Shown: one piece after another, positions 63,081 to 64,000 of the stretch
Layout: each line of letters opens with the position of its first letter
How positions within the stretch are numbered: the stretch's first letter is position 1
Assembly (NCBI RefSeq): GCF_027706845.1
Contig: NZ_JAQGCZ010000014.1
Span: forward strand, 92,748 to 156,747
DNA length: 64,000 nucleotides
Direction of reading: 5' to 3'
Source of the DNA: Mycolicibacterium sp. BiH015
GTDB taxonomy: Bacteria > Actinomycetota > Actinomycetes > Mycobacteriales > Mycobacteriaceae
Notes under the pieces: model-generated
What the model was told of the DNA's origin: nothing
The model's input: only the letters and a program-made list of their open reading frames with translations
Databases searched by the model: none
Translations under genes and position numbers: made by a program

Positions 63081-64000
63081 GTGGGTTATGCCAAGTACAT
63101 CGGTCATGTCGGAGCACTGGCCGTCGCCCTGGGCATCGGGACCGTGGTCGTACCTTTTCCAGCTACAGCCGACCCTGGCAACGCCAATGGTGGGAGCACT
63201 TCTGACGCACCACGCAGTGGGTCGAAGTCCGACTCTCCCCGCCCAAGCTCCAGAACACGCACCCACAATGCCGGGTCTTCCACGGACGATGGCGACGGCG
63301 GGACCAAGGCCGACCGCGAGCCGTCAGAGTCTGATTCATCGGACCAGGACATGGAATATAAGGACCCAGAGCAAGCCTCAGACGACGATCCGGTAGGCGA
63401 CCCACCCCGAGGGACAGGCGACGAAAATTCCGAGGACAACAGCCCGGAGGAGGACGGTGAGCCACCCACGTCTCGGCGCGCGTCCCCGGCTGCCCCGCAA
63501 AGAAACGTCGCCGAAGGCAGTTCTGCGTCTGCGACAGATCCGGCCTCGGAAGCTGAATCTGTTTTCGCGCCAGTTGATAAAGCGCCTAGCGCACCCGGAC
63601 AGTTGGGTGCGGTCGAGAGCCTCAGCCTGCCGACTGTCGACAACTCGGCTCTTCCGGCGGCGATAGCTGCTCCTACTGAAACACCGTCGACTACCCCTAC
63701 TCAGGTAGGCGTTACCAGTGGTCTCGTCCAGGCGCTGGTGGCGCCGTTCGCAGCCGGAGACGGACCAGGCGCGCCCGCAGAATCGCCAATTCTTCTCGCA
63801 ATGTTGGCGTGGGCGCGGCGAGAAAGCACCCGCAGTCAGGAGAGCTCACCAGAAGCCCGCACGCTCGCAGTCACGCAGTCATCGGCGTTCGCGATCGAAA
63901 GCACCAATACGCCGCCGGTCGCGGTCGATGACACCAAGACTCTGTCCGAAGACACCCCCCGCACCTTCACCGTCGCCGACCTGCTCTGGAACGACACCGA
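63081..64000 (+). CDS. Large secreted cadherin-like/tandem-95 repeat protein, 5' part
   Basis: The open frame runs to the window edge (306 codons and more). GTG 63081 has a G-rich site 8 nt upstream. The N-terminus VGYAKYIGHVGALAVALGIGTVVVPFPATA is a signal peptide of the type used by large mycobacterial secreted proteins; cleavage is expected near residue 31. A long low-complexity Ser/Asp/Glu/Pro linker (about 35-190) follows. At about 280 the first repeat begins: NTPPVAVDD, TLSEDTPRTFTVADLLWNDTD, the hallmark of tandem-95/cadherin-like domains that bind calcium in adhesins. More repeats should lie beyond the edge. Its surface role is inferred. Confidence 0.85.
   Translation, partial: MGYAKYIGHVGALAVALGIGTVVVPFPATADPGNANGGSTSDAPRSGSKSDSPRPSSRTRTHNAGSSTDDGDGGTKADREPSESDSSDQDMEYKDPEQASDDDPVGDPPRGTGDENSEDNSPEEDGEPPTSRRASPAAPQRNVAEGSSASATDPASEAESVFAPVDKAPSAPGQLGAVESLSLPTVDNSALPAAIAAPTETPSTTPTQVGVTSGLVQALVAPFAAGDGPGAPAESPILLAMLAWARRESTRSQESSPEARTLAVTQSSAFAIESTNTPPVAVDDTKTLSEDTPRTFTVADLLWNDT

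Noticed and set aside
62758..63117. Minus-strand frame of about 119 residues between gtrA and the secreted protein
   Set aside because: Arg/Ser/Thr-rich without hydrophobic core or motif, and it overlaps the start of the better-supported secreted protein.

Overview
The window is high-GC actinobacterial chromosome, almost certainly from a rapidly growing mycobacterium (Mycolicibacterium type). The order SRAP - aroA - rsgA - desA3 desaturase/reductase - ppk2 - tgs3 - secA1 - hpf - comF - lpqB - mtrB - mtrA - tmk - sahH - tetR - rubB - rubA - alkB - permease - manA - pmmA - whiB2 - fbiA - fbiB - manB - wbbL - rmlD - lcp - birA/fadE25/purE/purK/gtrA follows the Mycobacterium tuberculosis interval around Rv3226c to Rv3279c, as recalled from that genome. 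No rRNA, tRNA, CRISPR array or complete insertion sequence was recognised. The window cuts a gene at each edge: an aldehyde dehydrogenase on the left and a large secreted cadherin-like protein on the right.

Layout. Bases 1-11,400: aldehyde dehydrogenase, DUF2071 protein, two SAM methyltransferases, SRAP, aroA-rsgA (4-nt overlap), an aldo-keto reductase, then the desaturase and its ferredoxin-type reductase, each preceded by the same two-box operator. Bases 11,100-17,650: a broken acyl-CoA synthetase remnant, a divergent MarR/stress-protein pair with palindromic operators, a BCCT transporter abutting ppk2, and an intact tgs3-type acyltransferase. Bases 17,651-28,440: secA1, hpf, comF, a Rieske lipoprotein, lpqB-mtrB-mtrA and tmk. 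Bases 28,521-31,868: a secreted protein with two alpha/beta-hydrolase domains and two paralogous lipoproteins. Bases 31,870-39,154: sahH, then the overlapping alkB-rubA-rubB operon with a TetR gene, behind a well-formed promoter whose -35 lies inside a palindrome. Bases 39,120-52,969: sugar-nucleotide and cell-wall genes (manA, pmmA, manB, wbbL, rmlD, lcp), interrupted by whiB2, the F420 genes fbiA-fbiB, a Nudix gene and a DUF559 gene. Bases 52,971-64,000: small membrane paralogs, birA, fadE25, a type III polyketide synthase with an ICMT-like methyltransferase, a GAF protein, purE-purK, gtrA and the start of a giant secreted protein.

Shared themes: envelope building (mannose and rhamnose donors, the linker rhamnosyltransferase, LCP ligase, MtrAB-LpqB signalling, SecA1 export), lipid oxidation and storage (desaturase, AlkB, Tgs, FadE25, type III PKS) and cofactor/methyl-cycle metabolism (F420, SAH hydrolase, biotinylation).

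Features not explained by known genes: a roughly 60-bp dispersed repeat in four copies, two of them inverted around the DUF559 gene; a second dispersed repeat of about 54 bp around alkB/tetR; and the matched operator pair at the desaturase and reductase genes.
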